Assembly: GCF_004303025.1 (NCBI RefSeq)
Contig: NZ_PJQW01000003.1
Location: 372,001 to 436,000 of the forward strand
Direction of reading: 5' to 3'
DNA length: 64,000 bases
Origin: Flavobacterium sp. J27
GTDB taxonomy: Bacteria; Bacteroidota; Bacteroidia; Flavobacteriales; Flavobacteriaceae
The notes beneath the pieces are model-generated. The model searched no databases and was not told the DNA's origin. It saw nothing but the letters and a program-made list of their open reading frames with translations. Shown one piece after another: positions 24,089-32,014 of this stretch. Position 1 is the first letter of the stretch; every line of letters starts with the position of its first letter. Both the position numbers and the translations under genes were made by a program.

Positions 24089-24541
24089 ATGGCACTTAAA
24101 GTAGGAGATAAAGTACCTCATTTTACAGCAAAAAATCAACATGGAGAAGTGTTTAATTGGAGTGAACAGTTAGGAAAACCAACAGTACTTTATTTCTATC
24201 CTAAAGATGATACTCCAGGATGTACAGCTCAAGCCTGTAGTTTTAGAGATGAATATGAGGATTTTAAAGACTTAGGGGCTGAGGTAATTGGTATTAGTGG
24301 GGATTCTGAAAAATCGCATGTAAAGTTTGCCCAAAATCACAAACTTCCTTTTATTTTGCTATCTGATTCAAATAAAGTTATTCGAAAATTATTTGATGTT
24401 CCTACTAATTTGTTAGGATTGTTGCCAGGAAGAGTCACTTATATTATAGATTCTAATGGAGTTGTAGTTTATATTCACAATAGCATGTCTGCAAAAAATC
24501 ATATCACAATTGCAAAAGATAAGATTAAAGAAATAGTATAA
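24089..24541 (+). CDS. bcp: Thioredoxin-dependent thiol peroxidase (BCP/PrxQ)
   Basis: This 150-residue peroxiredoxin reduces peroxides using a peroxidatic cysteine, C45, in the motif PKDDTPGCTAQACSF; the resolving cysteine is C50, five residues later, typical of the PrxQ subgroup. The later GLLPGRVTYIID segment is also standard. It is cytosolic. It begins 3 bp after the queD-like gene and is very probably in the idi operon. Confidence 0.93.
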   Translation: MALKVGDKVPHFTAKNQHGEVFNWSEQLGKPTVLYFYPKDDTPGCTAQACSFRDEYEDFKDLGAEVIGISGDSEKSHVKFAQNHKLPFILLSDSNKVIRKLFDVPTNLLGLLPGRVTYIIDSNGVVVYIHNSMSAKNHITIAKDKIKEIV

Positions 24542-24591
24542 TTATTTTACAAAATAAATTGAAGAAAAATTTTTTTAGCTGATTAAGTTTT

Positions 24592-24599
24592 TATTTTTG
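24592..24599 (+). promoter_or_regulatory. -7 promoter element upstream of the zinc-ribbon membrane protein
   Basis: TATTTTTG matches TAnnTTTG and lies 19 bp before the ATG at 24619. Confidence 0.4.
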
Positions 24600-24618
24600 T
24601 TTTTCTTAAACGTTAGTT

Positions 24619-24945
24619 ATGATTGGAACAGTTGAAAGAAAAATTTCTCAAGGAGTTATTAAAGAGGAGAAATGTAAAGTTTGTAATGAAGAAGCTGATT
24701 TGTTAGTGGATGTTTATTTAAAGATTTTTGTAATAAAATTTTTTGTTTTTCCTTCAGAAAAAAGAACGATGGTGAGTTGTTCTAAATGTAAAAAGGGAGA
24801 CCTTAAACCCTATGAGTTAACTAGTACTGCTAAAAATAAGCTTTTTAAAATTAATGAGGCTGCTAAAATACCGTCTGTTTATTTTTCAGGATATATAATT
24901 CTTGTGGCAATTGCCTTTTTGGTAATGATTTCAAAACTTAAATAA
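24619..24945 (+). CDS. Small zinc-ribbon-like protein with C-terminal membrane helix
   Basis: This 108-residue protein has two CxxC pairs (EKCKVCNEE at about 18-25 and SCSKCKKGD at about 53-60), spaced as in a zinc ribbon, and a C-terminal hydrophobic helix (YIILVAIAFLVMI, about 92-104). It should be an inner membrane protein with a cytosolic metal-binding head. I do not recognise a specific family and context gives no function. Confidence 0.65.
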   Translation: MIGTVERKISQGVIKEEKCKVCNEEADLLVDVYLKIFVIKFFVFPSEKRTMVSCSKCKKGDLKPYELTSTAKNKLFKINEAAKIPSVYFSGYIILVAIAFLVMISKLK

Positions 24946-25071
24946 GTGGCCTAATTCTTTTGCTGTTTGTCTAAATAGATATGTTAATAAAATGACATAC
25001 ATAACCATTCATCGAAAGAATAAGAATTCTATTTGAATTTCTTGAATATTTGTATTAAAAAAAGATACGTT

Positions 25072-26034
25072 ATGAATCATTTATATCCATTATTGTTTGA
25101 ACCAATACTTAAAGAACGAATTTGGGGTGGAACCAAATTAAAAACTTATTTAAACAAACCTATTTTTTCTGATATAACAGGAGAAAGCTGGGAGATTTCT
25201 ACAGTTCCAAATGATATTAGTGTAGTTCGTAATGGTTATTTAAAAGGAAAAAATATAAATGACTTAATTGAATTGTTTTCAAGTGATTTTTTAGGTGAAT
25301 CAGTAATAAAAAGATTTGGAAATGAATTTCCATTATTGTTTAAATTTATTGACGCTAAAGAAGATTTGTCTATACAATTACATCCAAACGATGCTTTAGC
25401 TAAAAAAAGACATAATTCTTTTGGAAAAACTGAGATGTGGTATGTCATGCAAGCCGATAGAGATTCTCGTTTAGTAGTAGGTTTTAAAAATGATACGACA
25501 AAAGAGGAATATCTGAATAACCTACAAAATAAAACATTAGTTTCTATTTTAAATGAAATGCCTGTTAAAAAAGGAGATGTTTTTTTTCTTGAAACTGGAA
25601 CAATACATGCTATTGGTTCGGGAGTTGTTATCGCAGAAATACAACAAACCAGCGATATTACCTACCGTATTTATGATTGGGACAGAGTAGATGCAAGTGG
25701 TCATGGAAGAGAATTACATACAGATTTAGCTTTGGATGCGATTACATATAAAAAAACAAACTCAAAAGTTACTTATGATACAGTAGAAAACGTTTCAAAT
25801 AAAGTAGTTGACTGTATTTATTTTAAAACAAATATAATCCCTTTACAAGGAAATTACTATTGGTCTAAAAAACAGGAGGCTTTTACTGTTTTAATGTGCA
25901 CAGAAGGACAATTTGATTTGTTTTTTGAAGAAGAGTGTTTCAGTTTAAAAGCAGGAAATACGATTTTAATACCAGCAGTAATTGATGATTTAATTTTAAA
26001 GGGGAGTGCTACAGTATTAGAAATTTCTATTTAA
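25072..26034 (+). CDS. manA: Mannose-6-phosphate isomerase, class I
   Basis: ManA interconverts mannose-6-phosphate and fructose-6-phosphate, supplying GDP-sugars or allowing mannose use. The family zinc site is seen in SIQLHPNDALA, GKTEMWYVM and GTIHAIGSGVVIAEIQQTSD, followed by TYRIYDWDR. Starting at the ATG at 25072 gives 320 residues beginning MNHLYPLLFEPILKERIWGG, as expected; the upstream in-frame start at 25033 adds an unlikely stretch. A C-terminal cupin half completes the fold. Confidence 0.92.
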   Translation: MNHLYPLLFEPILKERIWGGTKLKTYLNKPIFSDITGESWEISTVPNDISVVRNGYLKGKNINDLIELFSSDFLGESVIKRFGNEFPLLFKFIDAKEDLSIQLHPNDALAKKRHNSFGKTEMWYVMQADRDSRLVVGFKNDTTKEEYLNNLQNKTLVSILNEMPVKKGDVFFLETGTIHAIGSGVVIAEIQQTSDITYRIYDWDRVDASGHGRELHTDLALDAITYKKTNSKVTYDTVENVSNKVVDCIYFKTNIIPLQGNYYWSKKQEAFTVLMCTEGQFDLFFEEECFSLKAGNTILIPAVIDDLILKGSATVLEISI

Positions 26035-26059
26035 TTAAATATCATAAGAATATATTCCT

Positions 26060-26067
26060 TAATTTTG
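26060..26067 (+). promoter_or_regulatory. -7 promoter element upstream of the 89-residue protein
   Basis: TAATTTTG matches TAnnTTTG, 24 bp before the ATG at 26092. It overlaps the alternative upstream start at 26065 and so argues for the later ATG. Confidence 0.45.
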
Positions 26068-26091
26068 CTTCAAATTTTAAATAAATACAAA

Positions 26092-26361
26092 ATGGCAAGC
26101 GTTAAAAACTTGAAGAAAGAAATCAACTACGTTTTAGGAGATTTAGTAAATATTGTGTATGTGTGGGAAATGACAAATGGTGGAAAACCTACTGAAACTA
26201 CAGATGCTATTATTGATGAAATTTACGATAACTATGATGCTTTAGTTACTAAAATCAATAAAAAAGATGTTGAGAACAAAAAAGCGCATTTTAAACAAAT
26301 TCGTAAAGAATACGAAGATACTGCAAATCAAATAGTTGAAAAAATCAACAAATTAAATTAA
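26092..26361 (+). CDS. Conserved small helical flavobacterial protein
   Basis: Starting at 26092, the product is 89 residues (MASVKNLKKEINYVLGDLVN...), highly charged and predicted to be almost all helix, with no signal peptide or cysteines. I recall similar short proteins throughout Flavobacteriia but no known role. It lies between manA and tRNA-Thr and has its own promoter. Codon use resembles that of highly expressed genes, with few rare codons. Confidence 0.7.
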   Translation: MASVKNLKKEINYVLGDLVNIVYVWEMTNGGKPTETTDAIIDEIYDNYDALVTKINKKDVENKKAHFKQIRKEYEDTANQIVEKINKLN

Positions 26362-26391
26362 AAAAAATACTAAAAAAAAGCGGATTTTTCT

Positions 26392-26421
26392 TTGCAAATA
26401 TAAAAATCAAAATTATATTTG
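26392..26421 (+). promoter_or_regulatory. Consensus Bacteroidota promoter for tRNA-Thr
   Basis: TTG at 26392-26394 and TATATTTG at 26414-26421 are separated by exactly 19 bp, the textbook spacing for the Bacteroidota primary sigma factor. The tRNA begins 57 bp after the box. Confidence 0.8.
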
Positions 26422-26478
26422 CACCGCAATAAAGGTAACGCACTGTATGAAATAAGACTTGGCTTGCCTTTAAGAGTT

Positions 26479-26552
26479 GCCGGTGTAGCTCAGCTGGCTA
26501 GAGCAGCTGATTTGTAATCAGCAGGTCGTGGGTTCGAGTCCCTCCATCGGCT
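26479..26552 (+). tRNA. tRNA-Thr (anticodon TGT)
   Basis: The 74-nt cloverleaf is readable. The acceptor arm GCCGGTG pairs with CATCGGC through one G-U pair, the D-arm contains GTAGCTCAG, the anticodon loop is TTTGTAA with anticodon TGT, and the T-arm is GTGGGTTCGAGTCCC. T is the discriminator and no CCA is encoded. A strong promoter precedes it and a hairpin terminator follows, so it is a stand-alone unit. Confidence 0.97.
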
Positions 26553-26553
26553 C

Positions 26554-26585
26554 AAAAAAAGGAAAGCAAACGCTTTCCTTTTTTT
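26554..26585 (+). terminator. Terminator after tRNA-Thr
   Basis: AAAGGAAAGC and GCTTTCCTTT pair around AAAC, followed by a T-run. The A-run on the left lets it serve the convergent LytTR gene as well. Confidence 0.85.
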
Positions 26586-26602
26586 ATTTTATGAACTCCT
26601 AT

Positions 26603-27370
26603 TTATTCCTCTAGCCAATCTCTAAATAATTTGGTTTGACTCTGACTAGTTATCAAATGCTTTTCATATCCTAAAAGTTTTACAGCTAAATTATTTTTAG
26701 AATATTTCTCAATTTTCTGAATGTGCTTTTTGTGTACAATAGTACTTCTATTAATTCTAAAAAACGCTTTTGAGTCAATTAATTGTTCAATATCTTTTAA
26801 TGTATTTTGATTTAAAAGGTGTTTTTTTGAATATATATCTATTGCAAATACAACCCCTTCTTCAGCAGTAAAAAAAGAAATATTTTCAGTTTCAATAAAA
26901 TATATTTCTTTGCTAGTACTTATGGTAAAACGCTCTTTAGAAGTTGCTTTTTGAATAGGCTGTTTTAAAAGGAGTTCTAACTTTGTAAGGATAGTGTGAT
27001 CTGGAATGACTGTTTTTCGTAGTAATAAAAATTTATCCCAAGCCTTTTTAAATCGGTCAAAAGAAAATGGTTTTAAAAGATATTCTATACCATTGGTTTC
27101 AAAAGCATTCATTAAAAACTGATTGTAAGCCGTAATGAAAATAATAGGACATGGAATTTGATTTTTAGAAAAAATTTCGAAGACATTACCATCTAATAAT
27201 TCGATATCTGATAAAATTAAATCAACTTCAGATTGAGATGCTAAAAAAGTATTAGTTTCTTCGACGGTAGTAATTTCTGCCACAAGGGTTATGGGTTCAT
27301 TCAAATCTTCTAAAAAACGTTTTATCTTTTTTCTTGCTGGAATTTCGTCTTCAATAATGGCTATTTTCAT
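26603..27370 (-). CDS. LytTR-family response regulator
   Basis: This 255-residue protein has an N-terminal receiver domain with acidic residues E7/D8, phospho-acceptor D55 in LILSDIELLDG, and the TAYNQF and LLKPF motifs. The C-terminal LytTR DNA-binding domain follows from about residue 150 (ISFFTAEEGVVFAID, FFRINRSTIVHKKHI). It overlaps the upstream kinase gene by 20 bp, so the two form a translationally coupled two-component system. Targets are not shown. Confidence 0.92.
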   Translation of the reverse strand: MKIAIIEDEIPARKKIKRFLEDLNEPITLVAEITTVEETNTFLASQSEVDLILSDIELLDGNVFEIFSKNQIPCPIIFITAYNQFLMNAFETNGIEYLLKPFSFDRFKKAWDKFLLLRKTVIPDHTILTKLELLLKQPIQKATSKERFTISTSKEIYFIETENISFFTAEEGVVFAIDIYSKKHLLNQNTLKDIEQLIDSKAFFRINRSTIVHKKHIQKIEKYSKNNLAVKLLGYEKHLITSQSQTKLFRDWLEE

Positions 27371-28403
27371 TGGTAGAGTGATTGGAAATTAGGGGTAAAA
27401 TAACTATAAAATTAGTTTCGGTTTCTGTTATTTCTATTCTTTTATTGCAAAGTATTGCGTATTGTTCGTTTAAATTTTGTAAACCTCTTCCTGAATGTAA
27501 TGTTTTGTTTTTCTTCTTGTTCAGATTGTTAGTTACAATTACAGACTCGTTTATTTGTATCGTTATTATAATTGGTTTTTTTTCAGTACCTAAATTGTGT
27601 TTAATAGCGTTTTCTAGCAATAATTGGATAGCAAGTGGTGGAATCCAAGTGTTTTGAATATCCTTATTTTCTTCAATAATCAATTGAAAAGCATTACCGT
27701 ATTTATGTTCTATAAGTAAAAAATATTTTTTTATGAAAGAAAGTTCTTCAGTAATTGTTACTTTATTTCTTGTGCTAACTTCTAATAGATACCTGTAAAT
27801 CTCTGCAAATTCATTTAAAAAAGTCGAGGCTTTGTTTTTATCTTCCTCTATGAGCTGGTCTAATATGTTTAGGTTGTTAAATAGAAAATGTGGATTGAGT
27901 TGTGTTTTTAGTTGATTAATTTTACTTTCGGAAAGAGCTAAACTATAAGATGTTAATTGATTTTGGTACTTTTTATTTTTAAGATGATAATAATAAGCTA
28001 AGAAAAAACTGCCATAAATAAAAGCATCTATAAAATTTGTAACTAACGAATGAGTAATTGTTTGTAAGTTAAAATTTCTTTCAACAGTGTCAAAAAGTAA
28101 GGCAATGATGAATCCAAAAGCCTTCAAGATTATAATATAAATTAGTAAAGAAATACTAAAGATTTTTACAACTTCAGATATGCTAAAGAAAGTTGCTTTT
28201 TGCCATTTTTTTATAAGAATAGTCATGATATAAAAAAAGAAACAAGAACTTATAAATGTCATTACCGCTGCTTCAGGTGTAAAAAGATACCCGTTTAATT
28301 TTTGACGTATTAAAAACCGAATTTGAACAGAATGGGCATACCCAAATAAAAAAATAAAGAGTAAAAAATACTTATGTGTGTTGAGTTTTTTTAGGAACTG
28401 CAT
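27351..28403 (-). CDS. LytS-like membrane sensor histidine kinase
   Basis: This 350-residue protein has four predicted membrane helices in the first 140 residues (around 12-22, 47-65, 83-103 and 125-140), then the His_kinase domain with H172 in LNPHFLFNNLN and an ATPase domain (WIPPLAIQLLLENAIKHN and SGRGLQNLNEQY). There is no obvious extracellular sensor domain, so the signal is probably detected in or at the membrane. Its partner LytTR regulator overlaps its 3' end. A -7 element lies at 28425-28432. Confidence 0.9.
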   Translation of the reverse strand: MQFLKKLNTHKYFLLFIFLFGYAHSVQIRFLIRQKLNGYLFTPEAAVMTFISSCFFFYIMTILIKKWQKATFFSISEVVKIFSISLLIYIIILKAFGFIIALLFDTVERNFNLQTITHSLVTNFIDAFIYGSFFLAYYYHLKNKKYQNQLTSYSLALSESKINQLKTQLNPHFLFNNLNILDQLIEEDKNKASTFLNEFAEIYRYLLEVSTRNKVTITEELSFIKKYFLLIEHKYGNAFQLIIEENKDIQNTWIPPLAIQLLLENAIKHNLGTEKKPIIITIQINESVIVTNNLNKKKNKTLHSGRGLQNLNEQYAILCNKRIEITETETNFIVILPLISNHSTNENSHY

Positions 28404-28424
28404 GGAATACTATTTCATGAATTA

Positions 28425-28432
28425 CAAAAATA
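28425..28432 (-). promoter_or_regulatory. -7 promoter element of the LytS/LytTR operon
   Basis: On the minus strand this reads TATTTTTG, matching TAnnTTTG, 21 bp before the kinase ATG. It touches the tandem palindrome that ends the preceding gene. Confidence 0.45.
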
Positions 28433-28457
28433 GCGCTATTTAATAAATAGCGCTATT
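28429..28457 (-). terminator. Tandem AATAGCGCTATT palindromes acting as a hairpin
   Basis: Two identical self-complementary copies of AATAGCGCTATT (28429-28440 and 28446-28457) are separated by five bases and followed on the minus strand by TTTTTG. They can form one long hairpin or two short ones. The best fit is a terminator for the gene ending at 28473. Confidence 0.6.
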
Positions 28458-28472
28458 AATCTGTTTGTTTCT

Positions 28473-29216
28473 TTATTTCTGATTTGGAAAAGAAGCAATA
28501 ACATTTCCTTTGTCATCAAAAAAATCGAGTTTTGCATTGTTATTTTTGTCTACATAAAACATGGCTTTAGGCATTCCTTTGTCGTCAAATAAGAACAAAC
28601 CGTTATTTTCACTTCTTGTTTTGCCTAGCATAACGCGAGGTGCGCCACCAATAATGCCTTGTTCTTGATATTCTTTATACTTTTCTTGCATTAATTTTGG
28701 ATCTTCTTTTTTTAGAATTTCTAATTCTTTCATTATTTCAGCATTTCTTTTTTGTGTTTCTTGTGCGGGTCTGTCATTAAAGACCAAACTAGTACTCACA
28801 AATCGTTTGTCACCTTTTTGATAATCTTGGTTTAACAATTGCATTACTTGGTCACCATCATATTGATCATAAGTTAAAGAAAGCCCAGAACTATGCCCAT
28901 TTTCACTTTTGGCACCATCGTAAATAAAACCGCCACATTCGATACCGTCTTCGTTAAAAAATAACATTCCTGAACGTTTTTTTCTAGTTACATTCGTCCC
29001 TCTTCCATTAATAATAGTGTTCCCATTCGGAAATTTATCTACATTAGTTAGAATCATTTTAACAGTACCGTCTTTTTCAACGATATTAATTCGTTCTACG
29101 TCTATCTCAGTAAATTTTTGATTACCATTTTTTTTAAAAGCGCTAGTTGCTAATACAAGTGTGCCTATAGCTATAGCTATAGCAAAAGTTCTTAAAAATA
29201 CTACTTCTTTTTTCAT
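28473..29216 (-). CDS. Exported or membrane-anchored conserved protein of unknown function
   Basis: From the ATG at 29216 the product has 247 residues with one hydrophobic segment (TFAIAIAIGTLVLATSAF) acting as a signal or anchor. The mature part repeats short units such as GMLFFNEDGIECGGFIYDG, GLFLFDDKGMPKAMFYVD and AKLDFFDDKGNVIASF, suggesting a repeated beta-rich fold. An ATG at 29258 would add 14 residues. I recall similar proteins in Bacteroidota but no function. It lies upstream of the LytS/LytTR pair, separated by the palindromic terminator. Confidence 0.65.
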   Translation of the reverse strand: MKKEVVFLRTFAIAIAIGTLVLATSAFKKNGNQKFTEIDVERINIVEKDGTVKMILTNVDKFPNGNTIINGRGTNVTRKKRSGMLFFNEDGIECGGFIYDGAKSENGHSSGLSLTYDQYDGDQVMQLLNQDYQKGDKRFVSTSLVFNDRPAQETQKRNAEIMKELEILKKEDPKLMQEKYKEYQEQGIIGGAPRVMLGKTRSENNGLFLFDDKGMPKAMFYVDKNNNAKLDFFDDKGNVIASFPNQK

Positions 29217-29648
29217 AACATTATTTTGTTTTGAGTGATACATTTTTTTGTTTCTCAAAACTACAATGACTCTCTTTTCACTACAATCTAAAAATGATGA
29301 GCTAGGGAAAAATAAGAATAAACCAAGGAAATTTTATAATGAGTTAAAATTTATAGAATTTAACATGTGAACGTTTTTTTGAGTGATAAAATAAAATAAT
29401 AATGATTTTTTTTCTATTAATTATTTAATTTTTAGGTTTTTATTGTAATTTCATCTAGTTTTTTATAAAAAACAGAATAATTTATAAATTTTATAGGAAC
29501 AATTTATAAATTGTTCTAGCGATGGTTTTTCTGAGTAAGGAATGGGATATAATTTTGTACGAAATTTATTTCTATTGCATAATTATGATAGTTTGGCTTT
29601 GCGACTGATTTGTAATAGATTATAAATGAAAACAAACAAACCAAAACT
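29217..29648. other. AT-rich intergenic region upstream of the T9SS cargo genes
   Basis: About 430 bp with no coding-like frame. The one clear structure is the 20-bp palindrome at 29497-29516. No exact TAnnTTTG box is seen near the gene at 29649. Confidence 0.6.
29497..29516. promoter_or_regulatory. Perfect 20-bp palindrome upstream of T9SS cargo gene
   Basis: GAACAATTTATAAATTGTTC is perfectly self-complementary and lies about 130 bp before the ATG at 29649. It has no T-run, so it looks more like a dimeric protein-binding site than a terminator. Confidence 0.4.
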
Positions 29649-31829
29649 ATGATGAAAAATTATTATGTATTTGCTGTATTGCTTTTTATACTGCAATATG
29701 CAAATGGACAAACTAATATTGTTACCTATGCTGGTAATAATGGTAGAGAAACTTTTTATGATGTAATACAGCTTAGTGATGGAACATTTATTGTTTCTGG
29801 TTATGCTTCAGATTTGAATTGGATACCTAATGCTGTACCTAGAACTCAATTAACATATACAGCTACAATTCCAAATGCTCAAGGGACAAGTAAAATTGGC
29901 TTTATTCTACAATTATCTCAAGACATGCAAACTATTTTAAATGTTGTTCATTTTCCACAAGGAGCTGTTGAAGATATCCGATTTATGAAAACCAATAGTT
30001 TACCTTATACCCAAACAGGAGACTTGTTTATTAGTTGTAATACATCAGATTCTGTAGCTAATGGGGGCGGATATATTATTGCTAAATTAAATAATAATTT
30101 TATTTCGGGTGTGCCTACAGCGTGTACTTGGATACATATAGTACAAGCTCAAACTGGACCTAAAGAATATCATCCATGGGATGTGACTAGCAATGGTGAA
30201 ATATATTATATCAGCGGTGAAGCCTATGGTTACAATTGGAGTGCTGTATATTGCTTAAATTCAAATGGTCAATTAAAAGTGGTGCCTAATTGGCGTACAC
30301 ATTGGTTAACAAACGGCTCAGAATGGAAAGGAACACCTGCTTCTGCTAATCCATTGGGTGGTATTGCTGCGGTTGCTTATAGTGGTATTGTGTTAAAAAT
30401 TTGGGGAAGGTGTGATTTACGTTCGTGGACAAATACCGATTATAATACCATTATTTCAGACGGAAATGGGGGAACTAAAAAAGGGAAATGGCCTTTAGAT
30501 GTTTTGTTTAATTCTCCTTGCGACCCTAATAATCCTACAGCGGTTAGTCCTGGTTATACAGGATATGCAGCAGCAGCTGGTAGTCCTGTTTATGGAGGCG
30601 AATCAATTTGTGTTGATAAAAGAACAAATGAGTTATATATTGGATTAAATTTTAAAAGCGTGCTTCCTGGTGGTCAACCCGATTTTGAGCCAGCTGTAAT
30701 TGCAATGGATGCAACGGGTAATTTAAAATGGTGGAGTCGTTTGTATCATGAAATTACTCCTACTGGAAATATAGTTAATTCATCTCCAGATCAATATATA
30801 GATGCTTTAGCTGTAGATTATACGAATGATAAACTGGTGGTAGGAGCTAGGTGTCATGGAAATAATTCTGAAAATTTTTGGGAAGGAAACACAATCTATA
30901 GCAATCCTTCTGCATTTGGTTTCCAAAATAATTTTACGGGAGGAAATGGAAATATTCATATTTCTTGGTTAGGAAAACTTAACTTAAATAATGGAACGCT
31001 TACTAATGCAACTTTTATGGCAGAATTAGCGGAAGGAACAGGTTCATTAGGTACTCCACATACCGACCCCAATTTAGATGGATGGCCTAATCCAAATTCG
31101 GGTTGGCCCAATGTGAACACAACAAGAATGGCAAAAAACGGATTAAAAGTAGCCAGTAATGGTGATGTATGTGTCTTGGGCATTGGTAGAAGAACTATCA
31201 CTACAGCAAATGCGTATCAAAAAATGATAAAACCTTCACAAGGGAAGAGTGCATGGAATAGTTTTGTAAGGGTTTATGATTCTCAATTTCATGTACCAAA
31301 ATACTCTTCTTTAATTGTTGGTCAATGGAATACTACAACGGAAACAGGTGGAGATAACACAGAAATTTTTGGTGTATATAAAACAAATTTAGGTGTAGTA
31401 TGTGTGGGAAGGCAAAAGGCAAATTTGAGTAATGTGGCTATAGGCAATAACTTGCCAGTTACCAATGTGACACCTTGGGGAAGTGCAACTCCTTCTGGAG
31501 AGAGTGCCGTTTTAGTATATTATCAAGCAAATAATTTGATAGATAATAATGACTTTTTAAATCACCAAACTTTTACTAAAAATGAAAGTCAAAATGATTT
31601 AACGATTTACCCAAATCCGTCTAAAGGAATTTTTACTATTCAAACTTCTGAAAAAATAAATAAGATTACTATTACCTCTTTTATTGGACAAACTATTTTT
31701 GAGAAAATCATTGATGACGAGATTGATAATAATAGCATAGATATTAGCCACCATCCAAAAGGAGTTTATTTTATTACAATTACAGATAGGTTACAAAAAA
31801 CAACGACACAAAAAATAGTAATTCAATAG
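29649..31829 (+). CDS. T9SS-exported protein with C-terminal type A sorting domain
   Basis: This 726-residue protein begins with a signal peptide (about 1-21, ending NGQ) and ends with a type IX sorting domain (about 655-726) that contains LTIYPNPSKGIFTI and a final KGVYFITI...QKIVIQ pattern. The centre reads like a repetitive beta-propeller-type or SBBP-like fold (phrases such as GDLFISCNTSD, ISGEAYGYNW and GDVCVLGIGRR), with no catalytic motif I recognise. It should be carried across the outer membrane and released or attached to the surface. A second T9SS cargo gene follows at 32015. Confidence 0.82.
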   Translation: MMKNYYVFAVLLFILQYANGQTNIVTYAGNNGRETFYDVIQLSDGTFIVSGYASDLNWIPNAVPRTQLTYTATIPNAQGTSKIGFILQLSQDMQTILNVVHFPQGAVEDIRFMKTNSLPYTQTGDLFISCNTSDSVANGGGYIIAKLNNNFISGVPTACTWIHIVQAQTGPKEYHPWDVTSNGEIYYISGEAYGYNWSAVYCLNSNGQLKVVPNWRTHWLTNGSEWKGTPASANPLGGIAAVAYSGIVLKIWGRCDLRSWTNTDYNTIISDGNGGTKKGKWPLDVLFNSPCDPNNPTAVSPGYTGYAAAAGSPVYGGESICVDKRTNELYIGLNFKSVLPGGQPDFEPAVIAMDATGNLKWWSRLYHEITPTGNIVNSSPDQYIDALAVDYTNDKLVVGARCHGNNSENFWEGNTIYSNPSAFGFQNNFTGGNGNIHISWLGKLNLNNGTLTNATFMAELAEGTGSLGTPHTDPNLDGWPNPNSGWPNVNTTRMAKNGLKVASNGDVCVLGIGRRTITTANAYQKMIKPSQGKSAWNSFVRVYDSQFHVPKYSSLIVGQWNTTTETGGDNTEIFGVYKTNLGVVCVGRQKANLSNVAIGNNLPVTNVTPWGSATPSGESAVLVYYQANNLIDNNDFLNHQTFTKNESQNDLTIYPNPSKGIFTIQTSEKINKITITSFIGQTIFEKIIDDEIDNNSIDISHHPKGVYFITITDRLQKTTTQKIVIQ

Positions 31830-32014
31830 AAAAAAACAGAAATAGAATTGAGATGCTTACCTGAAAAATATGAGAATACATAAAAGCAACAGTTCAATTT
31901 ACACGTATTTATTTATTATTTGTTACCAAAGCCAAATACATAGCATAGGAATATGTTATGATTTGGTTAAGGGTACTATGTGCTAAAAATAAACCAAACT
32001 CTAAATATTTAAAA

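Noticed and set aside
31870..31986. 38-codon frame between the two T9SS cargo genes
   Set aside because: No promoter, no recognisable sequence, and it overlaps the upstream region of the next gene; too weak to call.
31958..32014. Upstream in-frame start for the PA14 protein
   Set aside because: It would bury the signal peptide behind 19 residues of atypical sequence; the ATG at 32015 is better placed.
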